Shown: positions 61,901-62,679 of the stretch, piece after piece
Numbering within the stretch: position 1 is the stretch's first letter
How the letters are laid out: the number at the start of each line of letters is the position of its first letter
Assembly (NCBI GenBank): GCA_021186555.1
Contig: JAJKFL010000004.1
Location: 11,476,001-11,540,000, forward strand
Length of the DNA stretch: 64,000 bases
Direction of reading: 5' to 3'
Origin: Reticulitermes speratus
Lineage: Eukaryota; Arthropoda; Insecta; Blattodea; Rhinotermitidae
Notes under the pieces: generated by a model
What the model was told of the DNA's origin: nothing
The model's database searches: none
Seen by the model: only the letters and a program-made list of their open reading frames with translations
Position numbers and translations under genes: made by a program

Positions 61901-62662
61901 ACAGGAGGAGATTGCAGCCCTGAATCTGGCCAAGTTCCGCAAAGCACAGCAGGAACTGGAAGAGGCCGATGAAAGAGCTGACCTCGCTGAGCAGGCAATT
62001 TCAAAATTCCGCGCGAAGGGACGATCGGGATCTGCAGCACGGGGGCTAAGCCCTGTGGTGAGTTCATACACAAGAAATTTAAATTTAATCAGGACATGCA
62101 TCAGATCAAAATTTTATTAATTGCACAATGATACAGGTTGCCTGTTGTAGGTATAACTCTACACCTTAATCAACATAAACCACTGTTAATAGTTAGGTGG
62201 ATCAGGGACGCAATGGGAACAGTGATAGTACCTCATTTAGAAGGACGTGACAATATACAACCTTCACCTACATTCCTGGTGGGCACTCTCTTCCCCTCTT
62301 ACATGTATAACAGAGTTCTACTTGGAACAAGCAACCTGTAAATAAGAAAGGGTCCGATACTGATAAAACTCAGAACTGAAAATTCTGACAGCTTTTATGC
62401 CCCCCACGAAAGTTTAATTAAATATATTTCCAATTCATGTCTATTAACTAACATTGTAATAATGCCTGTCTAGGCAGTATGAAAATTAAATGTAGGAAAA
62501 AAGGAGAATCATTTCAGTTTGATCAGTCGTCATGGAATTATTATGTGCTTTTAATCATTGTCCAAAATTTATTGTTTAAACAATTTTTGGACTAAGAGTT
62601 GTATTTCTTTTCTGTCCTTTGTGCAGCCTCAGGCAAAGTCCCGCAGGGTTCCAGTGGAGTAA
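4786..62662 (+). CDS. Mhc: muscle myosin heavy chain, partial gene (3' 26 coding positions)
   Basis: This is the actin-activated ATPase and thick-filament rod of striated muscle, a class II myosin. The window encodes the lower 50-kDa domain, loop 2, SH helices, converter, lever arm and the whole coiled-coil rod; the ATP site (P-loop, switches) lies upstream. All 26 positions join with consistent phases into 1425 residues plus stop, close to the length of the corresponding part of insect Mhc. The rod exons are almost residue-for-residue the insect muscle myosin rod as I remember it. Introns range from about 0.3 to 9.6 kb and are packed with repeats. Two mutually exclusive exon clusters (converter, S2 hinge) and a possible alternative C-terminus show that one gene makes several muscle isoforms, as in Drosophila. 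A pseudogene is unlikely: no frame breaks occur, and every intron is GT-AG or GC-AG. Splice junctions are predicted from the sequence only. Confidence 0.97.
5530..5868. repeat. dispersed repeat, LINE 3'-end-like, copy 1
   Basis: It is homologous over about 335 bp to 14583-14920 in direct orientation. Both share the block with 'aaaatc.gtccagtggg' followed by a GACGGACAGAC run and 'gacgaagcta'. That pattern resembles the 3' tails of some insect non-LTR retrotransposons and their SINE partners, but I cannot name the family. An antisense ORF here has no recognisable domain. Confidence 0.75.
6194..6356 (+). CDS. Mhc: Mhc exon w2: lower 50-kDa domain to start of loop 2
   Basis: It encodes [18 protein letters not shown] and continues to the glycine-rich start of loop 2 ([12 protein letters not shown]). 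The acceptor is TTCAG at 6189-6193 and the donor GTAAGT begins at 6357. It leaves phase 1, so a Gly codon is split with the next exon. Loop 2 is the flexible lysine/glycine surface loop that makes the first weak contacts with actin. Confidence 0.97.
6620..6925 (+). mobile_element. tRNA-derived SINE
   Basis: The head has an A-box-like TGGTGTAGTTGGTTGAGGC and a B-box GGGTTCGAATCCC about 35 nt apart, the split promoter of RNA polymerase III. A non-tRNA body follows, ending in a short TTTACC repeat near 6905-6920. The cloverleaf is not complete enough for a functional tRNA. A short ORF in the body is incidental. Confidence 0.85.
6929..7073. mobile_element. hAT-like miniature element
   Basis: The left end (t)AGGGGTGCCCAACC and the right end GGTTTGGACACTCCTG are imperfect inverted repeats of the CAGGGGT...ACCCCTG type common in hAT elements. 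I could not find a convincing 8-bp target duplication, so the exact borders are uncertain. It abuts the SINE tail. Confidence 0.6.
7580..7790 (-). repeat. dispersed repeat-like segment with antisense coding resemblance
   Basis: On the minus strand overlapping frames read [15 protein letters not shown] and [10 protein letters not shown]. These resemble translated dispersed repeats that I recall as frequent in insect genome ORF sets. I see no domain and cannot assign a TE family. The coding look is probably inherited from a mobile element. Confidence 0.35.
8258..8344. mobile_element. 82-bp hairpin MITE, copy A
   Basis: The whole element is one hairpin. Arms starting TACAGGGCATACACAAAAGA pair with their exact reverse complement at the other end and enclose a short AT-rich centre. 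The ends sit in TA. Four further copies lie at 18838, 19457, 20508 and 25795. There is no coding capacity. Confidence 0.95.
9052..9219. repeat. foldback repeat with internal hammerhead-like motif
   Basis: Long inverted arms (CTACACAACTTAATTATAG at the left, its complement ending at 9219) bracket a core. The left arm contains a hammerhead-like motif on the minus strand (9098-9138). The right arm keeps only the GTCGAAACATGTAGCTG half. It belongs to the same general class as the elements at 15521-16787 and 50879-51457. Confidence 0.85.
9098..9138 (-). ncRNA. hammerhead-ribozyme-like motif 1
   Basis: Read on the minus strand: stem I CAGC/GCTG, core CTGAAGA, one extra T, stem II closed by GAC/GTC, core GAAAC, short palindromic stem III ACATGT, and a GTA cleavage-type triplet before stem I closes. 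Stem II has only three clear pairs, so this copy may be weak. It is antisense to Mhc transcription. Confidence 0.5.
10527..10579 (+). CDS. Mhc: Mhc exon w3: loop 2 micro-exon
   Basis: This 53-nt exon completes the split Gly codon and encodes [17 protein letters not shown], the positively charged second half of loop 2. The acceptor is TACCAG and the donor GTGCGC at 10580 is a poor match to consensus. It stands alone between introns of 4.2 and 9.6 kb. Skipping it would shift the frame. Phase 1 in, phase 0 out. Confidence 0.95.
11777..13620 (+). repeat. 114-bp tandem array 1 inside a dispersed element
   Basis: About 15.5 units of 114 bp run to 13548, differing by only a few substitutions. From 13548 to about 13620 a unique flank follows (GGCAGAACGTTGAATTTATG... 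to a TAGTAACCACTGGGG end). The same flank borders array 2 at 36340 in reverse complement, and solo copies near 30220 and 48270. The array is therefore an internal expansion of one unit of a dispersed element. Confidence 0.97.
14583..14920. repeat. dispersed repeat, LINE 3'-end-like, copy 2
   Basis: Direct-orientation homologue of 5530-5868. It shares the CATTATCTCATAAACGGCA start and the GACGGACAGACGG / GACGAAGCTATAGTCGCTTT end. It is slightly better preserved than copy 1. Confidence 0.75.
15603..15646 (-). ncRNA. hammerhead-ribozyme-like motif 2
   Basis: On the minus strand: stem I CCCC/GGGG, core CTGAAGA, extra T, stem II GGCTTAT/ATAAGCC, core GAAAC, stem III palindrome ACATATGT, GTA then GGGG. 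All catalytic-core positions of the hammerhead consensus are present. The one deviation is the inserted T between the core box and stem II, which all copies share. Activity is not shown. Confidence 0.6.
15695..15738 (+). ncRNA. hammerhead-ribozyme-like motif 3
   Basis: Sense to Mhc. Stem I CCCC (15695-15698) pairs with GGGG (15735-15738). The core CTGAAGA is at 15699-15705, stem II is GGCTTAT.CGATAAGCC, and GAAAC is at 15723-15727. A four-base loop then leads to GTA (15732-15734), after which cleavage would be expected. It would act inside the 9.6-kb intron if active. Confidence 0.62.
16068..16318. repeat. foldback repeat FB3
   Basis: The arms ATTAAATTAAGTTATAAACC... (left) and ...AACTTAATTTAAT (right) are inverted, about 110 bp each. 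The right arm carries a complete hammerhead-like motif. The left arm keeps only the GTGTTTCGATCC half and has a tandem 'cctatcctg' slippage in its place. A reverse-oriented relative lies at 39235-39425. Confidence 0.9.
16197..16240 (+). ncRNA. hammerhead-ribozyme-like motif 4
   Basis: Sense to Mhc. Stem I is six pairs (TACCCC/GGGGTA). The core reads CTGACGA, with the variable seventh position now C. Then an extra T, stem II GATCCTAGGATC, core GAAAC, stem III palindrome ACACGTGT, and GTA. Compared with motif 3 both stem II and stem III differ but remain self-complementary, which is covariation support. Confidence 0.62.
16429..16471 (-). ncRNA. hammerhead-ribozyme-like motif 5
   Basis: On the minus strand: CCCC/GGGG stem I, CTGAAGA, extra T, stem II GGCCT/AGGCC with a short loop, GAAAC, ACATATGT stem III, and GTA. 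Stem II sequence differs from motifs 2 and 3 but stays paired. Confidence 0.6.
16689..16731 (+). ncRNA. hammerhead-ribozyme-like motif 6
   Basis: Sense to Mhc, mirror partner of motif 5. CCCC at 16689-16692, CTGAAGA at 16693-16699, GAAAC at 16716-16720, GTA at 16725-16727, GGGG at 16728-16731. Its arm is complementary to the opposed motif 260 nt upstream, so a long hairpin would compete with ribozyme folding. Confidence 0.62.
17090..17345 (-). mobile_element. SINE-like dispersed repeat, reverse orientation
   Basis: The reverse complement has a pol III B-box-like segment (CCGGTGTTTGATTCCCGGCA). The body's antisense reading frames ([15 protein letters not shown]) resemble repeat-derived peptides that I recall as common in insect ORF sets. 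It is probably a tRNA-derived SINE. The 137-aa minus ORF here is repeat-derived rather than a gene. Confidence 0.6.
17417..17545. repeat. short foldback with GACGCCGTGTAGT ends
   Basis: Ends GACGCCGTGTAGTCTGCTAG and its imperfect complement enclose a centre that contains GAAACGTCGGTA and its inverse. It looks like a degenerate relative of the hammerhead-bearing foldbacks. No intact CUGANGA box is present. A related end occurs at about 3792. Confidence 0.75.
17657..17852. repeat. 19-bp minisatellite
   Basis: About ten units of GATCGTTTACTTGTGAACC alternate with a one-base variant (GACCG), giving a 38-bp higher-order period over much of the array. Confidence 0.95.
18028..18370. repeat. about 42-bp T-rich minisatellite
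   Basis: About eight units contain TCTTCGCTAATTTTAAAAC followed by CTCGTAAAAG and a T-run. Length varies slightly through the T-run. An 82-aa minus-strand ORF (repeating [11 protein letters not shown]) is an artefact of the period. Confidence 0.93.
18838..18919. mobile_element. 82-bp hairpin MITE, copy B
   Basis: Same element as copy A. The right arm is intact (GTGTATGCCCTGTA); the left arm has lost a few bases' match (TACAGGATATACAC). The centre differs from other copies. Confidence 0.93.
19457..19538. mobile_element. 82-bp hairpin MITE, copy C, in a TA repeat
   Basis: Perfect arms, flanked on both sides by (TA)n, in keeping with TA target preference. The centre reads AATAGTGAATTCTTTT. Confidence 0.95.
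19650..20023. mobile_element. hAT-like non-autonomous element
   Basis: Ends CGGGGTTCTTAAACTC and GCGTTTGAGACCCCTG are imperfect inverted repeats of the hAT type. The flanking octamers ATTTATGA and ATTTAGAA match at 6 of 8 positions, suggesting an aged target duplication. It has no transposase. It inserted about 160 bp upstream of exon w4. Confidence 0.7.
20182..20269 (+). CDS. Mhc: Mhc exon w4: actin-binding helix region
   Basis: It encodes [20 protein letters not shown] and continues through IIPNELKQP, the strongly conserved segment after loop 2 leading towards the SH helices. The acceptor is CTACAG and the donor GTCAGT at 20270 is slightly non-consensus. Phase 0 in, phase 1 out (split Gly). 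Confidence 0.97.
20508..20589. mobile_element. 82-bp hairpin MITE, copy D
   Basis: Both arms carry GTATAC in place of GCATAC/GTATGC. The change is on both sides and preserves pairing. It lies in the 638-bp intron between w4 and w5. Confidence 0.95.
20908..21025 (+). CDS. Mhc: Mhc exon w5: SH2/SH1 helices
   Basis: It encodes [30 protein letters not shown] and MVYPDFKL. The two reactive cysteines (SH2 in LTCNG, SH1 in RICRKG) are present. These helices connect nucleotide state to converter rotation. The donor GTAAGT starts at 21026. It leaves the first two bases (CG) of an Arg codon that any of the three alternative converter exons completes. Confidence 0.97.
21185..21235. repeat. half foldback remnant with GAAACATGTC
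   Basis: The minus strand reads a degraded TATGATGTCC box, a short stem and CCGAAACATGTCGGAGG. It looks like a decayed single arm of the foldback family, with the core box mutated at two positions. Confidence 0.5.
21543..22110. mobile_element. TA-flanked DNA transposon, internally deleted
   Basis: The ends TACAGGGTGTTTCATAAATC and GACTTATGAAACACGCTGTA are inverted repeats bounded by TA. The 568-bp element has lost its transposase catalytic region and keeps only an N-terminal HTH-type fragment on the minus strand. It sits 167 bp before the first alternative converter exon. Confidence 0.85.
21620..21937 (-). pseudogene. transposon HTH-domain fragment (DUF4817-like)
   Basis: The reading frame starts [20 protein letters not shown] and contains [18 protein letters not shown] followed by a proline/glycine-rich linker. 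That is the pattern of the helix-turn-helix domain at the start of mariner-like element proteins in insects. After about 75 residues the similarity stops, with no DDE domain before the terminal repeat, so it cannot make an active transposase. The longer opposite-strand ORF (21669-22214) is its shadow running through the element end. Confidence 0.7.
22278..22395 (+). CDS. Mhc: Mhc alternative converter exon, version 1 (exon 11 class), GC donor
   Basis: One base completes Arg, then 39 codons run from [15 protein letters not shown] to [11 protein letters not shown]. The acceptor is TTAAAG and the donor is AAG|GCAAGA at 22396, a GC-AG intron. The converter transmits the power stroke to the lever arm. 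Alternative versions tune kinetics between muscles in flies. Length 118 nt: skipping, or joining to another version, shifts the frame. The HTK end meets VFFRAG of w7. Confidence 0.93.
23512..23632 (+). CDS. Mhc: Mhc alternative converter exon, version 2 (exon 11 class), GC donor
   Basis: One base plus 40 codons, starting [18 protein letters not shown] and ending [11 protein letters not shown]; one residue longer than the other two versions. The acceptor is CACTAG and the donor AAG|GCATGT at 23633 is again GC. A GT four bases further on would break the frame, so GC is the only sensible junction. Confidence 0.93.
25315..25432 (+). CDS. Mhc: Mhc alternative converter exon, version 3 (exon 11 class)
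   Basis: One base plus 39 codons, starting [18 protein letters not shown] and ending [10 protein letters not shown]. It is the most divergent of the three: ILCANL replaces ILAP. The acceptor is CTCCAG. The donor AAG|GTAGTT at 25433 is GT but a weak consensus match. It shares phase with versions 1 and 2. Confidence 0.93.
25545..25606 (+). repeat. diverged fragment of the 114-bp unit
   Basis: TTCGTACCTCGCAGTGAACA followed by CCTCCGTTACGAAACCA aligns to part of the array 1 unit in the same orientation, with many differences. It is an old solo copy. Confidence 0.55.
25795..25877. mobile_element. 82-bp hairpin MITE, copy E
   Basis: Same arms as the other copies, with the paired GTATAC variant of copy D. 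The outermost bases are mutated (TGCAGGG, CCCTTTA). The centre reads AATAGTGAATAACTATT, itself palindromic. Confidence 0.93.
27290..27500 (+). mobile_element. tRNA-derived SINE-like repeat
   Basis: The head GCCGGAATAGCTCAGTCGAT resembles a tRNA A-box region. Downstream text (TTTCCCCGGGGTGTGAAGCT, CATCTAGTGCC, ATACCTCCACTCATTC) is matched by 46205-46455. There is no full cloverleaf. Confidence 0.65.
27707..27843 (+). CDS. Mhc: Mhc exon w7: end of converter and essential light chain IQ helix
   Basis: It starts [18 protein letters not shown] and runs through the IQ-type helix [20 protein letters not shown] that binds the essential light chain. The acceptor is TCGCAG and the donor GTGAGT at 27844. 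Phase 0 in, phase 2 out (split Arg, AG+G). This is the common exon to which every converter version must splice. Confidence 0.97.
27844..29271 (+). other. Mhc: Mhc intron between w7 and w8
   Basis: This is 1.4 kb with no recognisable repeat family or exon. A short inverted string (TATCACGACACGAT near 28562 and ATCATGTCGTGATA near 28615) is the only structure noticed. Small ORFs here lack domains. Confidence 0.6.
29272..29398 (+). CDS. Mhc: Mhc exon w8: regulatory light chain IQ helix and head-rod hook
   Basis: It completes Arg and encodes [17 protein letters not shown], then [15 protein letters not shown], the tryptophan-rich hook with the proline that ends the lever arm, then VTRIEDEIK, the first rod residues. 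The acceptor is TTGCAG and the donor GTATGT at 29399. Phase 0 out. Confidence 0.97.
29797..30006 (+). CDS. Mhc: Mhc exon w9: first S2 coiled-coil exon
   Basis: Seventy codons from [18 protein letters not shown] to TDLESQLH with heptad periodicity. The start was chosen at 29797 after CTACAG: upstream AGs at 29737, 29755, 29758 and 29780 would all put the exon out of phase. Joining gives IEDEIK-KLEEK, matching the insect rod. The open frame continues upstream to an ATG at 29761, but that is intron. The donor is GTGAGT at 30007. Confidence 0.95.
30220..30420 (-). repeat. solo copy of the element carrying the 114-bp unit
   Basis: It contains GTGGTTACTATATGTACCAC, the flank CAACAATTCTACGTTCTG, then a single diverged unit ending at TTTACTGCGCGGTAGG. 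It has the same orientation as array 2. It shows the unexpanded form of the element. Confidence 0.85.
31818..31985. repeat. foldback with GAAACGTCGGG motif
   Basis: Ends around TCGGGTCTTCTGGTATATGA pair imperfectly with CAGAAGACTTAAATC. Inner GACGCTGTGTCGCTGGGTGA pairs with the complement of CTCGCCCAAAGACGCAGCGC. The related element at 63636-63852 has the same ends. It carries CCGAAACGTCGGG on the minus strand but a decayed core box. Confidence 0.75.
32085..32226 (-). repeat. diverged solo copy of the 114-bp unit
   Basis: CTCACAAAGAACAGGAATTG...CTACACAGCATTAACTA aligns to the array 2 unit with many substitutions and ends at a TGTGAGGTACGAATT equivalent of the GCGCGGTACGGACT segment. Confidence 0.6.
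32488..32748. repeat. 44-bp minisatellite containing GTAAGT
   Basis: About six units of GATGTAAGTTGTTGCAACAA + AATGGCTTCCGCCTGCCTCA + AGCA. Each + strand unit presents CAGATGTAAGT, a close match to a 5' splice site. The embedded TTGTTGCAACAA is a perfect palindrome. Confidence 0.93.
34561..34589 (+). promoter_or_regulatory. heat-shock-element and TATA-box arrangement
   Basis: GAAATTTCCAGAA at 34561-34573 is three correctly spaced alternating nGAAn/nTTCn pentamers, a heat-shock factor site. A TATATATA run follows at 34582-34589. No protein-coding ORF with recognisable similarity follows within 300 bp. It could be the promoter of a non-coding RNA or mobile element, or chance. Confidence 0.3.
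35381..36150. repeat. 29-bp minisatellite with higher-order repeats
   Basis: About 26 units of CCATAACACAGTGCCGGTTT + ATCTGCAGT. A variant block (CCTTTTTATC, then TCTATAACACAGTGCCGATT, then CTACAGTCCACAAC) appears at about 35540 and again at about 35685, showing duplication of a 145-bp, five-unit block. Confidence 0.96.
36335..37427 (-). repeat. 114-bp tandem array 2, reverse complement of array 1
   Basis: About nine units of the same 114-bp repeat as 11777-13548, inverted and nearly identical. It is preceded by the same element flank (GGTTACTATATGTACCACCA). Units end in GCGCGGTACGGACT. One unit lacks a G in that string and one has an extra A at AACTGAACTGG. Confidence 0.97.
37910..38038 (+). 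CDS. Mhc: Mhc exon w10: S2 coiled coil
   Basis: Forty-three codons: [17 protein letters not shown] then [19 protein letters not shown] and LELTVQK. The acceptor is CTTTTAG (37903-37909) and the donor GTAAAT at 38039. Phase 0 at both ends. Confidence 0.96.
38039..39732 (+). other. Mhc: Mhc intron between w10 and w11
   Basis: It contains a foldback fragment with a CCTGAAGATGGAGGCAG box near 38127-38150 on the minus strand but no GAAAC partner, and the FB3-like foldback at 39160-39425. The rest is AT-rich without assignable content. Confidence 0.6.
39160..39425 (-). repeat. foldback repeat related to FB3, with a decayed hammerhead-like arm
   Basis: Inverted arms around GACCAACTGATGCACAACTA match FB3. 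The right flank GAAGATGCACGGTGTGAACA is the complement of FB3's left flank, so the element is inverted relative to FB3. At 39167-39205 the minus strand reads CTGATTA, stem II GACC/GGTC and GAAACATGTAG; the G-to-T change in the core box should abolish catalysis. Confidence 0.8.
39733..39876 (+). CDS. Mhc: Mhc exon w11: S2 coiled coil
   Basis: Forty-eight codons: [20 protein letters not shown] then [18 protein letters not shown] and [10 protein letters not shown], one of the most conserved rod segments. The acceptor is CAACAG and the donor GTAAAG at 39877. Phase 0. Confidence 0.97.
40544..40644 (+). CDS. Mhc: Mhc exon w12: S2 coiled coil
   Basis: It encodes [20 protein letters not shown] then [13 protein letters not shown], with a split Arg (CG+T). 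The acceptor is GTTTAG and the donor GTAGGT at 40645. Phase 0 in, phase 2 out. The 667-bp intron before it contains a GTAGTT microsatellite near 40060. Confidence 0.96.
40821..41484. repeat. 51-bp minisatellite
   Basis: Thirteen units of GGCCAATTACAGAAACAGCA + CAAACTACACTCAGTGTACA + AAGTAACACTT, almost invariant. Because 51 is a multiple of three, several frames stay open on both strands, giving ORFs of 187-274 codons that are pure repeat translation. It starts 177 bp after the w12 donor, inside the intron. Confidence 0.97.
41878..42125 (+). mobile_element. tRNA-derived SINE, copy 1 (plus)
   Basis: The head has GTGGCCGCGCGGTCTAAGGC (A-box region) and GTGGGTTCGAATCCCGCC (B box), like tRNA-Leu/Ser-type sequences. 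A body ends in GGCCCCCAAAGGGCTGTCGA. A reverse copy lies at 51880-52135. Confidence 0.88.
42190..43040. repeat. degenerate foldback and LINE 3'-like tract
   Basis: At 42215-42350 a foldback remnant contains CTGAAGCATCAGG and CTGAAACGTCGAC. From about 42510 to 43030 three imperfect units with TTCGTTAAAATCGGTTCAGT-type strings (GTGAAATTTTGTATT..., GGTTAAAATTTGG..., GGTGAAATCCG...) follow. They resemble iterated 3' tails of a non-LTR element. A G10 tract sits at about 42896-42906. Confidence 0.5.
43252..43453 (+). CDS. Mhc: Mhc exon w13: S2 coiled coil
   Basis: It completes Arg, then 67 codons: [40 protein letters not shown], and [13 protein letters not shown] to KQIKELQ. The acceptor is TGTGTAG preceded by a GTGTGTG run. 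The donor GTGATC at 43454 is weak. Phase 2 in, 0 out. Confidence 0.96.
43549..43705. mobile_element. miniature inverted-repeat element, uninterrupted copy
   Basis: Ends TAGAGGATCCTTATTTTAT and AGAATAATGACCCTATA are inverted. It aligns throughout with 53577-54264 once the inserted hAT element there is removed (157 versus about 159 bp). It nearly fills the 319-bp intron between w13 and w14. Confidence 0.85.
43773..43829 (+). CDS. Mhc: Mhc exon w14: short rod exon
   Basis: Nineteen codons: [19 protein letters not shown]. The acceptor is GTTCTAG and the donor GTAAGA at 43830. Phase 0 on both sides, so skipping would keep the frame, though a 19-residue loss would disturb the heptad register. Confidence 0.96.
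43830..44636 (+). other. Mhc: Mhc intron between w14 and w15
   Basis: An 807-bp intron. The part at about 44460-44600 (ATCCTGCAGCCCAAATGCAT, GACCGCGCTAGCCTTGTTAT) looks like a SINE fragment but was not matched to another copy here. Nothing else recognised. Confidence 0.5.
44637..44890 (+). CDS. Mhc: Mhc exon w15: S2 coiled coil
   Basis: Eighty-four codons plus two bases: [40 protein letters not shown], then [16 protein letters not shown] through [11 protein letters not shown] and a split Lys (AA). The acceptor is GTGTAG and the donor GTGAGT at 44891. It splices to either S2-hinge alternative. Confidence 0.97.
44891..46729 (+). other. Mhc: Mhc intron between w15 and the hinge cluster
   Basis: A 1.8-kb AT-rich intron with a (TA)n run at about 45863-45890 and a SINE-like fragment at 46205-46455. 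No exon seen. Confidence 0.6.
46205..46455 (+). mobile_element. SINE-like fragment related to 27290-27500
   Basis: It shares TTTCCCCGGGG, CATCTAGTGCC, GGAGCTAAACCTC and the CTTCGTGTCATGGTGT end with the 27290 copy. The A-box head is poorly preserved. Confidence 0.6.
46730..46808 (+). CDS. Mhc: Mhc alternative S2-hinge exon, version a (exon 15 class)
   Basis: One base completes Lys, then 26 codons: [20 protein letters not shown] and GLARDK. The acceptor is TCTGCAG and the donor GTAAAA at 46809. In Drosophila the 15a/15b choice sets the S2 hinge and affects muscle speed. The AEHDR start marks this as the 15a-type. It is 79 nt, the same as version b, so the two must be mutually exclusive to keep frame. 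Confidence 0.95.
47640..47718 (+). CDS. Mhc: Mhc alternative S2-hinge exon, version b (exon 15 class)
   Basis: One base completes Lys, then 26 codons: [20 protein letters not shown] and HLSNEK, the 15b-type. The acceptor is CCTACAG and the donor GTATTT at 47719 (weak). It lies 831 bp after version a and shares its phases. Confidence 0.95.
48268..48450 (-). repeat. diverged solo copy of the element carrying the 114-bp unit
   Basis: It begins AAGCCCAGTGGTAACTATGT and reads through CACAGTGTATTTATGTGTTT to ACAACATTAACCAATTTG and TTTTCTGTGAGGTAGGG, all aligning with array 2 and its flank. Confidence 0.75.
50003..50060. repeat. 25-bp-arm hairpin
   Basis: TTATCAAAAAGTCCAACTAA and its complement form near-perfect arms with a small TA-rich loop. 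It may be a very short MITE. No second copy was seen in the window. Confidence 0.8.
50400..50645 (+). CDS. Mhc: Mhc exon w17: S2/LMM coiled coil
   Basis: Eighty-two codons: [40 protein letters not shown], then [20 protein letters not shown] to [11 protein letters not shown]. The acceptor is TTGTAG and the donor GTGAGA at 50646. Phase 0. It joins equally to hinge version a (…ARDK) or b (…SNEK). Confidence 0.97.
50879..51457. repeat. foldback repeat FB6
   Basis: The largest foldback here, with arms of about 280 bp starting TTAACCAACAAATGCACAC and ending in the complement. The left arm holds an almost complete hammerhead-like motif on the minus strand. The right arm (51351-51391, plus) has its core box mutated to CAGATTA but keeps stem I CTCC/GGAG and stem II. 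Confidence 0.9.
50941..50981 (-). ncRNA. hammerhead-ribozyme-like motif 7
   Basis: On the minus strand: CTGATGA core box, extra T, stem II GGACC/GGTCC with AGTAA loop, GAAAC, palindromic ACATGT, GTA. Stem I has one mismatch in four (CTCC versus GCAG). The core box equals the classical CUGAUGA exactly. Confidence 0.52.
51880..52135 (-). mobile_element. tRNA-derived SINE, copy 2 (minus)
   Basis: Reverse complement of the 41878 family: the B box reads GGATTCGAACCCACG on the plus strand and the end has TACAGCCCAAATCGGGCTAG. A (CA)n tract lies inside. With copy 1 it forms a 10-kb-spaced inverted pair around exons w13-w17. Confidence 0.85.
52361..52557 (+). CDS. Mhc: Mhc exon w18: LMM coiled coil
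   Basis: Sixty-five codons plus [62 protein letters not shown], then ELEEA and split Lys. The acceptor is GTCTGCAG and the donor GTAAGT at 52558. GC-rich compared with its surroundings. Confidence 0.97.
53577..54264. mobile_element. miniature inverted-repeat element interrupted by a hAT insertion
   Basis: Outer ends TACAGGGTCCTTATTTTATC and AAAATAATGATCCTATA are inverted. Removing 53682-54210 restores an element colinear with 43549-43705. Confidence 0.85.
53682..54202. mobile_element. hAT non-autonomous element with 8-bp target duplication
   Basis: The 521-bp element begins CAGGGGTCGGCCAAACTACG and ends TGCCGACCCCTG. It is flanked by perfect octamers CTATAAAC (53674-53681 and 54203-54210), the hAT signature. 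No transposase ORF. Confidence 0.93.
54626..55245. mobile_element. second hAT non-autonomous element
   Basis: A 620-bp element. The start CAGTGGTAGTTCAACC and end GGTTAAATACCACTG are inverted. Flanking octamers ATTTAGTC and CTTTAGTC match at 7 of 8. It contains GTACCCC-rich subterminal repeats (CGCGTACCCC near both ends) and an 87-aa minus ORF without a domain. Confidence 0.88.
55418..55767 (+). CDS. Mhc: Mhc exon w19: LMM coiled coil (longest exon)
   Basis: It completes Lys, then 116 codons: [80 protein letters not shown] and onward to RRENKNLA with a split Asp. The acceptor is CGTGCAG and the donor GTGAGC at 55768. Phase 2 in, 1 out. Confidence 0.97.
56161..56401 (+). CDS. Mhc: Mhc exon w20: LMM coiled coil
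   Basis: It completes Asp, then [60 protein letters not shown] and [19 protein letters not shown] with split Arg. The acceptor is CTTTCAG and the donor GTGAGT at 56402. Confidence 0.97.
56421..56530. repeat. about 48-bp imperfect tandem duplication
   Basis: Two and a fraction copies of CTGACAGA....GATG.CGGTTTGTTCACTGCGAA lie just 20 bp after the w20 donor. The similar third start (CACTGAAACAG) decays. Too short to classify. A C-tract lies at about 56727-56737 further into the intron, and 56807-56950 looks like a decayed SINE of the 57938 family. Confidence 0.7.
57060..57201 (+). CDS. Mhc: Mhc exon w21: LMM coiled coil
   Basis: It completes Arg, then 47 codons: [40 protein letters not shown] and ALDHANK. 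The acceptor is CTTTCAG and the donor GTGAGA at 57202. Phase 2 in, 0 out. Confidence 0.97.
57938..58065 (+). mobile_element. tRNA-derived SINE fragment
   Basis: ACCATAGCTCAGGTGACTGG (A-box region) and GGCCTGGGTTCAATCCCAC (B box) are 30-odd nt apart. The tail GTGGTGGCCAAGATGGCACT resembles 56880-56900. It sits in the 1-kb intron between w21 and w22; the rest of that intron has no recognised feature. Confidence 0.7.
58204..58515 (+). CDS. Mhc: Mhc exon w22: LMM coiled coil
   Basis: One hundred and four codons: [60 protein letters not shown] and on to [16 protein letters not shown]. The acceptor is TCTGCAG and the donor GTGAGT at 58516. Phase 0. Confidence 0.97.
58516..59588 (+). other. Mhc: Mhc intron between w22 and w23
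   Basis: It holds a TTA trinucleotide microsatellite at about 58575-58629 and an isolated AAGCCGAAACATATAACTG string near 59032, reminiscent of half a hammerhead-like motif. Otherwise nothing seen. Confidence 0.6.
59589..59756 (+). CDS. Mhc: Mhc exon w23: LMM coiled coil
   Basis: Fifty-six codons: [40 protein letters not shown] and [16 protein letters not shown]. The acceptor is GTGCAG and the donor GTATTC at 59757 (weak). Phase 0. Confidence 0.97.
59757..60727 (+). other. Mhc: Mhc intron between w23 and w24
   Basis: An AT-rich 971-bp intron. Near 60437-60480 a palindromic CAGCCGA..TCGGCTG cluster and an isolated ACTACATGTTTCATGG (60361) hint at a decayed foldback. No exon. Confidence 0.5.
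60728..61000 (+). CDS. Mhc: Mhc exon w24: LMM with assembly-relevant C-terminal rod
   Basis: Ninety-one codons: [60 protein letters not shown] and on to [12 protein letters not shown]. The acceptor is TTGTAG and the donor GTGAGT at 61001. The C-terminal rod region drives thick-filament assembly in class II myosins. Confidence 0.97.
61001..61904 (+). other. Mhc: Mhc intron between w24 and w25
   Basis: A 904-bp AT-rich intron with no recognised repeat, exon or RNA gene. Confidence 0.6.
61905..62057 (+). CDS. Mhc: Mhc exon w25: end of the coiled coil
   Basis: Fifty-one codons: [40 protein letters not shown] and [11 protein letters not shown]. The heptads stop at the Ser/Gly/Arg-rich start of the non-helical tail. 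The acceptor is TCCACAG and the donor GTGAGT at 62058. Phase 0. Confidence 0.97.
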
Positions 62663-62679
62663 ACCACATTTCTTCTCTT
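62627..62679 (+). CDS. Mhc: Mhc exon w26: C-terminal tailpiece with stop (exon 18 class)
   Basis: [11 protein letters not shown] and TAA at 62660-62662. The acceptor is TTTGTGCAG. A consensus donor GTAAGT begins at 62680, 17 nt after the stop, and no AATAAA was seen from 62663 to 64000. That suggests this is an alternatively included exon with a stop rather than the true 3' end. Skipping it would splice w25 in phase 0 to a longer tail exon, which I do not find in the window. A plain last exon with a distal poly(A) site remains possible. Confidence 0.85.
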